From Phycomyces blakesleeanus NRRL 1555(-) (lineage: Eukaryota; Mucoromycota; Mucoromycetes; Mucorales; Phycomycetaceae): a stretch of 64,000 bases of DNA. Position 1 is the first letter of the stretch. The number at the start of each line of letters is the position of its first letter. The notes under the pieces are model-generated. The model had not been told where the DNA came from and ran no database searches. It worked only from the letters and a program-made list of their open reading frames with translations. The stretch spans positions 2,013,732 through 2,077,731 of the forward strand of contig NW_017265134.1 in the NCBI RefSeq assembly GCF_001638985.1, read 5' to 3'. Shown here in pieces: positions 10,826 to 23,399 of the stretch. The position numbers were made by a program, and so were the translations under genes.

Positions 10826-11827
10826 CTAGTTAAGCCCCTCCACAATTTCCTTCATAGCCTTGGCACTTGCAGCGAACTGTTCCTCCTCCTCATCAGTGAG
10901 AGGAATCTCATAAACATCCTCAACACCGTTCCAGCCAAGCTTGGCAGGCATAGACAAAACAGCACCGTACTTTTCAACAAAGACAGAGAGGGGGCGGATA
11001 TCAAGTTTGTTCAAGATGATGGACTCGCACAGGTCAGCGGCGCAGGCACCAATGCCATAGTAAGTCGAGCCCTTGAGACGAATAATTTCCATGGCCTTTC
11101 CACGAATAGTCTGGTGAACCTCTTCCTTATCAAGTGCTTGGATCTCGGGGAAAGACAAGAGGGGTTTGCAGCCAACACTTGCAGCATTCCATGCGATCAT
11201 TTGCGATTCACCATGCTCACCCAAGACGTAGGCGTGAACAGCATTGGGGCTTACCTATAATCATTAAACCACAATCAGCCACCTTATTTCCCAATCTAAT
11301 CCCAACCCAATAATTTCTTCTTCTTCTTTTGTTATTGTACTTACATGAAGAGTCTCGGCCAAAAAGACACGAAGACGGGAGGTGTCAAGGAAGGTGCCGG
11401 AACCAATAACCTGGTTAGGGGGGAGGCCGGATAGCTTTTGAGCAATGGCTGTCAATACATCAACAGGATTGGAAACCAAGATCATAACTGCGTCAGGACG
11501 AATGGGTTGCATCTGACCAATGATGCTTTCAAGGATCTTGTAGTTGCGGCCGACAAGTTCAGTTCTAGCCTCTCCTTCCTTCTGCTTGGCACCAGCAGTG
11601 ATAACAATAATGTCGGCTTGACCGGCCTCCTGGTTGGTACCAGCGCGGATTTTTGTTGAACTGATGAGGCCGGCATCACTGAGATCAAGGGTTTGGGCCT
11701 TAACAATATCAGCAACAACATCAACAATCATGATTTCAGAGGCGACATCCTTGAGCATAAGGGCGTATGCAGTTGAGGCACCGACAGCACCAGCACCGAC
11801 GATAGCAACTCTTGAGTGGGGAGCCAT
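10826..11827 (-). CDS. L-lactate dehydrogenase (NAD-dependent)
   Basis: Two exons, 11345..11827 and 10826..11254, joined in phase 0 across a GTAAGT...TAG intron of 90 bp, giving 303 residues. It interconverts pyruvate and L-lactate with NADH in the cytosol. The N-terminal Rossmann motif is GAGAVGAS (residues 11-18). The mobile loop reads AKQKEGEAR: Gln82 at the specificity position argues for lactate rather than malate dehydrogenase (which has Arg there), and Arg88 is the catalytic-loop arginine. Asp148 and Arg151 (DTSRLR) and catalytic His175 (GEHGES) complete the active site. Length is slightly below the usual 310-330. Neighbours are unrelated and the gene stands alone. Confidence 0.95.
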
Positions 11828-12906
11828 ATTTGTTATATATAAAATAAAATTTCTGAAGGAGAATAATAAGATTTAGTTGATGGAAATTTGATGGTCGCTT
11901 AAATACTTTCTGAAATAGAGGGGAGTGAAAATGAACGATTGCTTCGGTCACAAGAAAAAAAAAGTGTTCCGGCCATTGCCAAAATCAGCTGACCAAAGAA
12001 ATTCAGTCTTTAGAGGTAAATGAAGATAAAATCAGATATTATGCCCAACACACACCCAACCCACATACACCCACAATCGTACAAACTCCAAAAATATATA
12101 GACTTAGTCACTTCTATATCGATAGCACATTCACTTGTCTTTAAGGATTAAAGATATCTATATCTATATAAAAGCTGTTTAATATAGTGCTTGCTTTGTA
12201 TATCCGACAAACTCCATATTTGGTTACAAGACAGAAAGAGAAAAGTAATACCTTTAAAATGGATTGATGAGGAGAACTTTAGCACCAATTGGCTTGTGAG
12301 TATTGATGTTGCTACTGTGTAAGAGTAGGCCAGGAAAGATATACACTATATATTGTATTTGAGCTACCAAATACATTAGCAATACTTTAAATAAAGACAT
12401 TATCTATCAGAAACAGATCGAAACACGCCATTTGTTTGCTGTAGAATCGATATAACAAAGCCTTTCACAATATGATATGCCATTAAATATACATATATTA
12501 ATACTTTACTGCTCATAGTGGCTTATTTTTGTGACATTTTCTGCATGAATTGAACGGAAATATAAAAACGTCATATCATGCTATACTGTTTCGCTACTTA
12601 AACCCCTCCAAAGAGAAAGAAAGAAAAAGTTATTTGATTTGGATCTACAGAGTAATATGCTTTAAACACATCTTGCTCATTTTAAAGACGTTTGTTTCTT
12701 TTTTCTTGTTCGTTTAGCTTTGTATCATATATATATATATATACGGTTTCCGTAAATCAATTCTTAATGTATTAAATATCAAATTTCTTGATTTAATTTT
12801 GTAACACACCATTCAAACTATAGACTTATTGTTCTTTGTAACCCATGTATGTATATATGAAATACCTTGAAAGGTTATATACCTAATATTGGTTCAAATT
12901 ACTTAA

Positions 12907-12938
<32 letters not shown>

Positions 12939-13492
12939 CGTATTTGTATTTGAATTCTTTAATTGCAACACTCTATTTCTAATAACAGCTTGTTAACATG
13001 AAATATTTATATCAAACCATTGTTTTGTAAAATATACTTTAGTTACCTATAAGCGACAAGCTCAATTTTAATCACTATTCTATACTTGTTTCACTCTTTA
13101 TCACTTATATATACATATATATATATATTATAACTAAATTTTCATATCTTAGGACTAGAACTTGATTGAGGACCTTGTAGTTCTTCAAGTCCTATATACA
13201 TATAAAGTTCTTCACATGTATAGAATCTCAGCAAGAGAGCATCGGAGTGCACGAGACTTTAAAATATTCTTGTACAAGGGAAGAACTGTCTAAGATTAAA
13301 TTTTTTAAAAAAGAAATAGAGAGATACTGGGAGATTAATGTGATAAACGGCTTCCAGTATCTCCCTTTCCTTACTCTATTAACCAGTGCTGTTTTATTTT
13401 CTGTTTATTGTTGAAACAACATCCGTTCTATTTTCGTACGGATTAGGATACACGATAAGGGACCGTGCATCTTACATTACTTTTCAAATTAT
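11828..13492. other. Intergenic, AT-rich, no gene seen
   Basis: Contains (TA)n tracts at about 12910-12938 and shorter ones near 12728 and 13110. This is the 5' flank of the lactate dehydrogenase gene and the 3' flank of the P-type ATPase gene. Confidence 0.6.
12910..12938. repeat. (TA)n microsatellite
   Basis: About 14 TA dinucleotides in intergenic DNA. Confidence 0.9.
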
Positions 13493-16400
13493 CTAAATTC
13501 TAATTTTAAACCGCCGGGTCAAGCTGTGCTGCTGCCACCAGCTATGTACGGGTCCCATAATAACGACTAATTCCCATGTGTTGGTGACTACCATATTAAC
13601 TAGAGAGTAAATCCATAAATGATATCTGAACTCCTTTGGGAGCACATTATGCCCAAGCGGGTTGTTGTAAGGCTCGATAAGAAAGTCAGGGCGTGGGTAG
13701 CCTAGAGAGACTAGGACATCTGGGTTGCCACAGTTAAGTCGCACAAGGCAACCGAAAAAATTCGGGTCTATCATCATACGTTGTCTGCCCTTAATATTGG
13801 ATTTTGTCGGCTTATTCAACTCTGCACTTACCCGCTAACTCCCAGTAGCTCACAATAGCCACAAATACAGCCCAAACAATAATAAGCAGGTAATTGCGTG
13901 CCCAGAACTGCCGAAAGACATTGCCATAGTTGAATATCAGGGCTGCATTGACAAATTGAAAGAGCGAAACAAAAGTCAAGAGAGATGCTTCAAAGCTGTC
14001 TCCTAGCAACCACCATTTCGATGCATCTGTGGCACGAGAATCCCACTCATTGCACCGAAAAAAATCATCGCGAGTATAAAGCCAAATGAATGCGCCAACC
14101 AGAAATCCTGCATTAATCACCAGCTGCCCGAGAACAGAGAGAATTACTTGAGGTCCAAGGATACGTGCAGTAGGACGGTAAGGAGACAGGCTTGTGGCAG
14201 GACCAGCGCGTGTGACAGCAAATGCACAAAAGACAGTAATAAACGCATCAACAAGAATGAAGTTCCACTGAGAGAAAGACATTGTGTAATAAAATGTAAA
14301 AAACTTGACGGTTGCCATGGTTTCACCATACATTATCAAGTATTTGTAACTTGCAAAAGACGTTGCTAAGGCCGCTCTGCCCTCTATTAGCAGATCAACA
14401 CACGCTTGAACAGAGCGTCTGGGTGTACTGAAAGGACTTACAACCGATGCTTCTGCCTCAGACATAGCGATACCTACGTGGGCAGCTCTAAGAGCGCCAC
14501 AGTCATTTCCACCATCGCCACACATTGCTGTGATCTTTCGCTCCATCATAAGCTCGACACACACTCGTTTGTTGGCTGGTGTCATACGAGAGAATATACG
14601 GGTCTCAAATAGTATGTCACGTATCTTATTGGTATCGACAAGAGCGTCAAAAGCATACCCTGTGAGAGCGAGTTCTATGTTACCATTTGAAGCTAATTGT
14701 AGGATATCTGAATTGACAAGGCGGTTTGTATCCATATCCCTCCATACTACTTCTGAATTTTCTACATCTCCTAGCACTAGCTGGGTGACTCTAGGCATCA
14801 ATCCACAGGTTCGACTGATAGCTGCTGCCGTCAGTGCATTGTCGCCAGTTATCATCACTGTACGAGTAGAGCCACTCTGCAGAGCATGTAAAGCGTTGGC
14901 AGTATCATCCCTCAAAGAGTTCCTGAAGAGGATCAAGCCCAGAAATTGCAATTGGTTGGACTCGAGCGTGTCCCGGGACCAACTGGCCACCTGGCTGCTA
15001 TCTATCGCTGAACCTAAATCCATATGAGCCATTCCCAACACATACAGTCCCTCGCGTGCCATGTGCGATGTTACATTGTCAAACTCAGAAGGCACAGACG
15101 TACTTGAGCAGATATTCCCAATTCGCTCAAAAGCGCCCTTGCAGAAGATGTGAATATGCTGCGTCTTAGTATCCATAACTACCACCGACATCAGCGCTCG
15201 CGTATGCTCAAACTCGAATCGTCGTAATACTTTAAGTGTTGAAGGGACGTGATCGGGACCGCTTGGAGAAAGCAGGATATCGCCTGTTTCACAAAGATGT
15301 GCCCCACTGGCTTGAAACATAGCACTGTCGACTGGATTACCAACAATTTCTGCTCCAATATGGGTTACGGAATGACATCCGCTCAATCCAATTTTCATTA
15401 AGCGCCCCGTCTCTGTGTCGTTTAGTTCGTTGATATTGTGTATGATATCTCCAAACGAAGGCTCTTTCAATTCATTTCCATTAGTCCCGTGGGAGGGGTG
15501 TATACCGTAGTATTCCAATCCTTCCTTGGTTAGAGTTCCTGTCTTATCAAAACAGAACACCTGGACCTTTCCCGCCATTAGAATTCGTGGCAAATCTACA
15601 CAAAACACTCCTTTTTTCTTTAATCGGCCAGCAGCCACCGACTGTCCTACCACTAGCATTGCTAATTTACCCCAAACAAAAAAAAATATTAAAATGTCAA
15701 TCACATAACAGCCGTACCCAAATGCCAAACATACCTGGAAGTAAAGGGTTCATAACCTGAGCTGCACAGATAGTCCCATAAAACCATGCTGTCATCCCTG
15801 TTCCTCCTAACCACCAGGATCCCACTGCAAGCAGTATGAGTGCATAGCCCATCAAAATACAAAATACCAATTTGAGCTGCTCGTGGAATATAAATGATAC
15901 ATTCTGTGGGTAAAGTATTTTCTGAATAAGTTTTCCTTTGTCCGTATTTGTTCTAGTTGCTAGCACAAGTGCTAGTGGCTTAAGGCTAGTGTATTGAACT
16001 GTTGTTCCAGAAAATAGGCTGTGAATTTTCCCATCGCCACACGTATCGCAAGAGTAGTACTGTTCATCGTTGCGCAAAGGAACTTTTCGAATCGGCAAAG
16101 GTTCTCCGGTGAGAGAGCTCTCATCTACCACGATATCATCTTGAAGAAGGACAGCATCAGCAGGCATGACCTGCCCTGTCTTTAGTTGAATCACATCTCC
16201 TGGTACAAGGTGTGAGCTAGGTAATGTTTTCCATTGGCTGTCTCGCAAAACATCACAGCTGATAATATTCTCAGCCATCATTTTGATCCGGTGTTCTGAG
16301 CGCAGACGGATCACAACTTTGACAATAGCTGCCAAAATAACTACAAATGTGTCCGAGAGGCCAATTTGCCAATACGCCAAGTAAAAGTAACACCAAAGGA

Positions 16401-18167
16401 TCATAATTTGGTAAATGTAAAAAAACCCTGTCAACCTTTTGTGTTATATGTAATTAAAAGAGAACTGTAGTGATGAGTATGTTAAAGAAACAATCTATGC
16501 GCCTTACTTACTCTTTTAAAAGGGCCTTTGCAAAGCTTGGGATGGCTACTTCAATAAAGTTATGTCCCAAAAGTTCTAGCCTCCTGCTCGCTTCTACTTC
16601 TGAAAGTCCGGACACCATGGCCAAAAGAGCGGGCGGGTTGGTAGATAGCTGTATATTAGCCGGTATAAAATTAGCCAGAGTATCATTCCATATGTAGCGT
16701 GTGCTCTGAAATTCAAAAAACGGATCATTCATAGCAGTCAAAAGTACAGGCACTGTGGACACTTGATAATCCAATCCAAGAATACTTTTAAATACGGCCT
16801 CTAGTTTTTTGATGTAAAGCAATATGTAATTAGATGTCATGCTCTCATGTGTAAACATCTCGATTGACTTGAGTGGTTGTTCAATTTGAACAAATGACGC
16901 AGTCTTAATATCGTGTCGAAGTCGAAAACAATTTCTTAGTTTGGAACGAACAATATTAAGGACCAAGTACCAGCTGGTAGACAGAAACCATAAAAGGCAA
17001 AAGGCTTTACTGCTCAAAGCATATGAACTGTATGTAAGCCCAAACGGAGTGCCTGTGACCTAGAAAAGATTACAAGTCTGAGGTTATTTTATTGGTATAC
17101 TCCTTTTGGTCTTTTAGCTCTTTATTTTTTCTTATTACTCACATAGCCATAATAATCTAAAGAGAGGATCAATAAGAATACAGAAAGACCAACTGATACA
17201 ATGACAGTGTAAAAAACCAATAAGGTGCCAAACCAATGATCATTATAACCCTTTAGAGTATAGTTGGATGTAGACAAGGCAATGTTTTTGAGACAATAGG
17301 CGTCATCTTTTTGGTAAACTATTTCCTGTTTCAAAATAAGCTATTAAAGACATACTAGATCATCAGATATTCGAACAAATATGTGCTATACTGATTTCAT
17401 GTGTAGATCCTATCCCATAAATTACCTTTTCGTGGCATCTTTTGTAAAAAACCCAAAGAAATAGCAGTATATAGAATGTCCAATACAGAGCAAGATATAA
17501 AATTACCACAGGTGCTTGGTTCAATACAAGCATTTAGCCAGCCGTTGTTGTTTTTTTTTAAAAAAAAGTGCATATATATATACTTACATTTAATCGGAAA
17601 TATGATGTTTTCTGGTGCAGTACAAATATTCCACACACCATTGATAGTAGAGTTAATATCAGTAAAGCCATTAGCCCATGTGTATTGATGTGGTGTTTGG
17701 TTCATTGCAAGTGAACAGGCTGCCAAAGTTTGCTGCTGTGACTTTGCCGGATTGTAGTGACTGATCTTAACCTTGAGCATTGCAGCACATGCATAACGAA
17801 CTACCCCTGGCTGAGAGGAGCAAGTGCAGATGTTTTGAATTCCTTGACAATTATGCTTACAGGTACCATCTCCGCACAGATCTGTTCCTGTAGGACAAGA
17901 TGTTATGCCTGAAACTGGTCCAGGGCACATGTTTAGATCAGAAACGCAAAGAATGGGACATGGTATATTGTCAACTGTTATTGATGGACAAAGAGTTCCA
18001 TTGTGAAAAACATGGTTGACTAATAGAAAATATTACACGCATTTACATCAGTTTCCTAGAAGAAACAAATATTAATATTTCATTTTACCAGTATGGAATT
18101 GAGGTACAGCAAATATGACAGTAAAGGTAGTTATAAAGATATAAAGGATAGGCAGGTTGGTTTTCAT
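13493..18167 (-). CDS. P5-type (ATP13A-like) cation/polyamine-type ATPase with cysteine-rich N-terminal ectodomain
   Basis: Eight exons: 18089..18167, 17588..18019, 17426..17514, 17143..17340, 16512..17059, 15735..16435, 13832..15661, 13493..13767. Every junction keeps frame, giving 1,383 residues. Exon 1 is a signal peptide (MKTNLPILYIFITTFTVIFA). Residues ~25-170 form a predicted luminal domain with 13 Cys (TLCGDGTC-type spacing, CPTGTDLCGDG) and three N-glycosylation sequons. A membrane segment follows (VVILYLALYWTFYILLFLW). The P-type core has actuator TGEP (Glu560), phosphorylation motif DKTGTLT (Asp721), TGDNALTA and GDGGNDCGALRAA; FCFDKTG and LKKKGVFC are P5 features. The usual P5 membrane motif PPxLP reads NPLLP (678-682). 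P5B proteins export polyamines from late endosomes; P5A act in the ER. Subclass and substrate are open here. Confidence 0.9.
17551..17567. repeat. T9A8 palindrome inside ATPase intron 3
   Basis: A self-complementary T-run/A-run junction lies within the short intron 17515..17587. It is one of about ten such junctions in the window. Confidence 0.8.
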
Positions 18168-21100
18168 TGGCAACAGTTAGATAGTAAAATCAACGGGAGG
18201 AAAGGAAAGGAAAGGGAGGTCGGTTAAAAAAAAAGGACCTTCTAAGGAATGGGCCAAAAGAAAAGAAAGGAGACTATAACAATGTCACCAATACATTTCA
18301 TTAGTTTATCTATGTATTGCATATCTAAGCTCATTAGTGTACCTCTGATTGAGAAAAAGGATTGACACTCAAAGAGGAGCAAACCTCCATTGATATTATT
18401 GTGGTATTGCACGAAGTACCAGTATAATATAAGAATATTTTGGCTGCTTAAAAAAATACTGATATTAGGAGGATATATATGAAGCATATAATTTAAGTAT
18501 TATAAAGATACTTATACATCTTAGTTTTGACTGTATTTTAACTCCTCAGTGTATCTGACGATCCCTCTCGGTCGGTTTAAAACCATTGATATATTTCAAA
18601 TTACCCTAATTTAATAATACACTATTTATATAAGCACAATATCTAGTTTATTGGTTAAAATGGGCAGATATTATATAGTATATACTCTTTTGAAAATCTA
18701 TAGGATATAGGTACTTATAATATAAAAAACGACAGATAATTAAAAGTACCAAGAAGAAAACTGTATAAATATATCAATTCCCCAAGAATTCATCTAAACG
18801 ATATCTTTTATGCATATTAAATATATTAATACATTAATAATGTGAAAATAATAATGATCGAATAGAAATCCCTTAAAGAGCTACAGTTGAATGGTTTAAT
18901 TATGTAACTGAGGGCATTGATCAAATAAGTTTAATTTCATATTTAGGTTTTTCTCTTAATTCTCATTATCTATTTTCCTTTCAGCACACTCACTTTTAAA
19001 AGCAAAACTAAGTTTACTCTTGAATACATCTTTGGAGGCATCTTAACCTTAATTTGAGCCTCAAGGCAATATAAATCTAAATATGAGTTATACAAGATAA
19101 GGATCATATTCTGCATTTCATAATAATTTTATTTATTTATTCCTAATATCGTGCTACGTTTCTCATATTAAACTCTATACAGCCAGCTGCAAACTTTTGT
19201 GCCGTACTCTTACACATCGTGTCGTTCAATGAGTACAATTTGTATCACTGTACAAAAATACGCGAGTCGTTTATTTTTCTAACTGAACGTTATATCAACT
19301 TTCAGTTTCTGTATGAAAACATCCAAGGAAATTTACACAAAAATAAATATCTGTTGACTAATGTCAAAAAAAAAGTGCTCAAAAGAATGCTTTTTTGCAA
19401 AGTCTATTTAGAATTGGGATTACTAGCGTGGATCCTAAACTTTGACTTTCCCAAAAGCTTGCAGTAGCAATGCTATTTTTTTTGGATGTTTTCATGGCTT
19501 GTAGCATAATTTACATGTCCCGAATGCCTTGCGGTTGGACGCTAGATTTAAACCTGGTAAAATAAAGAGAACGTTTTCTCGACTTATTGGGCGTGGGTTT
19601 AATCCTATAGCAGAACTTTTTTTTTGGTATACACGATATGATAGTTGGCTGTCAAGCAATTTACCATTTGGGTATATTTTAGTGTGTTTTGACTTGACGT
19701 GCTTATTATGCTTTATCAAAAATCTATGTAAGCAACTGCAGAAGCTTTATCCAGAGCTGTGTTTGATGCATTTCATGTATTGTTGCATTAACACTCGAGC
19801 CTCAAAACAAGGTTGTCTTTCTCTTCTTTTCTTGATGCCGATTTTAATACTATTTTGCCTTTTACATAATGGCTCAGTTGGGCCAAGTAAATATGTGACC
19901 TATGTGCCAAGCCAGCGGCTATAGCATGTAGTGCGAACGAAATGATAGCAATTCAGAGCGTCATAGACCAGTAGTTCCAGTACTTTCTGTGTCAATGTTA
20001 CATCAAATACGCATGGCGTTCCCGTATCAAAAAGATGTAAATCATCTTAAGACATATAGTGATATGGTTTTTATTCTTCTAACTATATTAATAAACCAAG
20101 CTTTTCCTGTGAGTCTATCTTTAAACAAACAAAAAATAACGCTTAAAGATCATCCATCATAATATCCCCCTCTCTTTCTTTTACTTTTTATATTACCATT
20201 TAACAATTATTCCATAAGCTATACGAACAGATAACAACAATTATAGTAAAATATTAAAGTCCTGGGTGTTAAGTGGCACTGATGAAGCACACTGTTACTA
20301 GAGAATATACACAATAATGTATGTATAGAAAATACCAAGAAAATGACAATAGTATACCTAATCAATTGTATCCATGGTTTTTGTAATGCTAGATTGATAA
20401 CATACTCCCATCATTACAATTAATGAAATGATAATAAATGTATTTTTGCCAAAGACAGGCTTAACCACTACTGGGCGTCTATTTTTCCAGGGATTTGGCT
20501 ATCTTTACAGAAATAATAATTAAATAATCAATATATTGGTATTGGTATTGGTATTGGTATTGGTATTGATATCTGATCTTGTTAGTTTTAGAGCCAATGC
20601 ATTTGTAAGCAGCTTGAGTAGACAGTAGCAAAAAACCGGCCCCAATGTATAGACATAGAGACGAAACTTTAATGTCTATATCTACGGGAATTGTCATACA
20701 ACTAATGTTTCTTATCAAATACAAACTGTTTCGTGAAAGCCTCAGTGGCGACTTTGTTAATCCGGCAAATTACTTCAAATATTGATTCAAAAGGTCCATC
20801 AAAATCGGTGTATGATGCTAGACATTAAAAATACATGTCTTTTTCTGTGAAAGTGGGTATTAAATGAGTCTCATGCAACTTTGAGCATTATACAGCTAAG
20901 CGTATTATATGACCAGTTTGCTACACAATGCTGTACTATCATTTAGAAACGTTAACAAGACATTCTTTTCTCTGTGAATCTTTCCAGGTCCCTTAAGCAG
21001 TTAGAACAAGAAATGAAAAGACACTCTATCACTTATTTGAATTATAAAAAATCGTAGAACAAAGTTTAAATGGGTTGGTCAGAAGCCGAATAATAAGACA

Positions 21101-22102
21101 ATAAGAAAGGGCTGTTACCTATGGATATACTATATTCATTGATATTCCGAAAAGTATGATTGAATATGAAATTAGAATTCTTTAGAGATAAAAATGTATA
21201 ATAGACGTAATATCACCTAGTAAGGAAGTGGAAGGGTACCAAGAGTACTTATGTCGCCATGCTACGCTCATTATATAAGATATTGTGAAGGTATATTAGG
21301 GATTAGCTTGCCCAAAAACTACGCAAAATCCGAGAGGATGAAACCAATGTAAATATACCTTAGGTGGTAACCTATAAGACATCGATAGAGATAGCACTTC
21401 AAGTGCTGGAGGTTTTGGTGACCAGCGTACCAAATAGAGTTCAAGAATTAAGTGCCACTATATATGCCACAACCAAATACCAGTCTCTCGTATTTTTTTC
21501 TCATTGATATATATATATATATATATATTGGACTATGTTTTCTTAAAGTTTAGTCTTATTCTGAGCACTTTTCAAGATTTAAATTATCAATAAGAAAACA
21601 CCGTCAATAATATGCTTGGGAAAAATCCAAATATTCGAAATTTCATCGCTTACCCTCTGCCTTTGAGTGTATTTTATCGCTTTAAGTAATAGAAATCTCA
21701 CTTTTTAGCCGTCTAACTTAACTATGTACATGTGTTGTATTAAAAAGCCTTGGGATTAGAAAATACTCTGTAATGTAAATGTGGTTGAAAGGTAAAATTG
21801 ATATATATATATATACTGAACTCTTATTTTAATGTGAATATGGCCCTAACTTTCTTGAGGGTTGGAAATAAAAGAAGTGGGAGGCATACACAACATATCT
21901 AACTTTGGTAGGCCAGTGCCTGTAAGATTTCTATGTAAAGGTGAATTAAGATTCTACACCATTCAGGTCAAAGTATAAATAGAAGACTTGACAGACAATA
22001 TACTGATTGAAGTTACTTTATAAGATCTACTGTCAATCTTTGAACATTTTTAGATGACTCAGTACTTTTGTACAAAAAGAATATATTTAGGTTATATAAT
22101 TT
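18168..22102. other. Long intergenic stretch, no supported gene
   Basis: About 3.9 kb of AT-rich DNA. A stretch at 19.5-19.95 kb is less AT-rich and open on both strands (131 codons on +, 75 on -) but shows no motif I recognise; it could be a transposon relic. A TATTGG hexanucleotide repeat lies at 20534-20569, with (TA)n tracts near 21512 and 21800. Confidence 0.5.
20534..20569. repeat. (TATTGG)n hexanucleotide repeat
   Basis: About six head-to-tail TATTGG units in intergenic DNA. Confidence 0.9.
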
Positions 22103-23097
22103 CTATGCGTATTTGGAAACAAGTGATTGTTGAGCTTCTTGATCAACACTAGATGTGGTTAAAGAGCGTTTTTTACGTCGATATTGACAACGTCCAAAAG
22201 ACATAATAAGGTACATGCCAAAGACAAGACATAGAACTTGGAAGAATAATTGGTTTGGTTGCTTTGGCTTCACGAATTGAGGAGCTTCGACAATCAATGT
22301 GGGAGTAGGTGTGTGCAATGTAACAAATGGGTCTTCTTTATCAATGAGAGTAGGATAATTTTTGTCTTTGGTAGGTAAATCTTCCAAGACTGTTGAAGTA
22401 TCCAATGTTGAAGTAGTAGGTTTAGAGATAGTGGGAACTCTCTTAATTTTAAAAGGCGTTTCTGGTAATACATGGTAGTTGTCATAATCGATCTACATCG
22501 AGAGTAATTAAGCCCAGGTCAACTCAAATTCATCAGATCCACTTTATTCCATTAACTATACTTTAATATATTTACCACAACCATGCCCTGGACTCGCAAC
22601 TGGGTTTTTGATTGTATCGTCTCAATTGTCCAGCCTACATTAAAAGGCCATGACTTTGGACTTGGGTTGGAATGCCCAAGTACACCAAAGTTTTCGTCTC
22701 CAGCTTCATCATCACATGCGACCGGCGCAAAATCGGAATCGCTATAGTCTGTAAACATACCGACGGTTTGGTTGAGTTCATTTTTAACTTGTAGCAATAT
22801 CCCTTGGTACTTGACAGGGCCAGTAATCTGAACTGTAAGCAATGAATTAGGTGATGTGATTGGGATGATATTGATTGTATAGCATTGATCGCAAGTACTC
22901 TGAGAAGGACCATGGCCCTGAGTGGCCATTAGCTCTACATCACACTTAAAAACTATAATTTAGCGTTCTCCGAGCCAAGTAGTTTAGTTTAAATCGCTTA
23001 TTCTTACAGCACCAGGAGCACTTGGATAGGCCATAGTATATGATGCCATGACAATTAACACAAAGATGCCATACCATGACCTGCATGTGGCTGCCAT
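22103..23097 (-). CDS. Reeler-domain type I membrane protein
   Basis: Exons 23008..23097, 22576..22944 and 22103..22492, all joined in phase 0, give 282 residues. Residues 1-23 are a signal peptide (WYGIFVLIVMASYTMA). Residues ~28-150 match a Reeler fold: GACDVELMATQGHGPSQS with a Cys pair, then YQGILLQVKN, then GVLGHSNPSPKSWPFNVGW, the classic histidine/lysine/tryptophan run of that domain. A Thr/Pro-rich stalk follows. A single membrane helix is near residues 238-257 (LFFQVLCLVFGMYLIMSF), followed by a basic cytoplasmic tail (RCQYRRKKR). In animals Reeler domains occur in secreted or membrane proteins of defence and adhesion; the fungal role is unknown. Splicing at the first acceptor (TTTTTAAG) restores the domain's leading Cys. 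Confidence 0.8.
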
Positions 23098-23399
23098 ATT
23101 AAAAGATAATAATGTAGGTAAAAGGAAAGCAAAAGTTCAACTCGACCGGTCACAGAATCAAGACACAAAGTGATTATCAAGGATGTTTAAACACAGCACA
23201 AACCCACTATGAAATATATTTTTTTTTCTTATATAAAAGAGATAATAAGAAAAAAAGTTTCAAATAAGAAAAATATAGCCATAGAAATAATGGGATAGAG
23301 AGAGAGAGAGGTAAAAAGAAAAAGCGCCCGAGATAAAGAAGGGCAAAAGACAGAAAGAAAGAGGTTCAAGTCAAAGATATTTTCGTTTTGTTTTGCTTT
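23098..23399. other. Intergenic between two minus-strand genes
   Basis: About 300 bp of A/T- and GA-rich DNA containing a (GA)n run near 23297. It serves as 3' flank of the KH gene and 5' flank of the Reeler gene. Confidence 0.6.

Noticed and set aside
19529..19924. 131-residue plus-strand frame with a hydrophobic C-terminal part, overlapping a minus-strand frame
   Set aside because: Neither strand shows a recognisable motif; possible repeat relic only.
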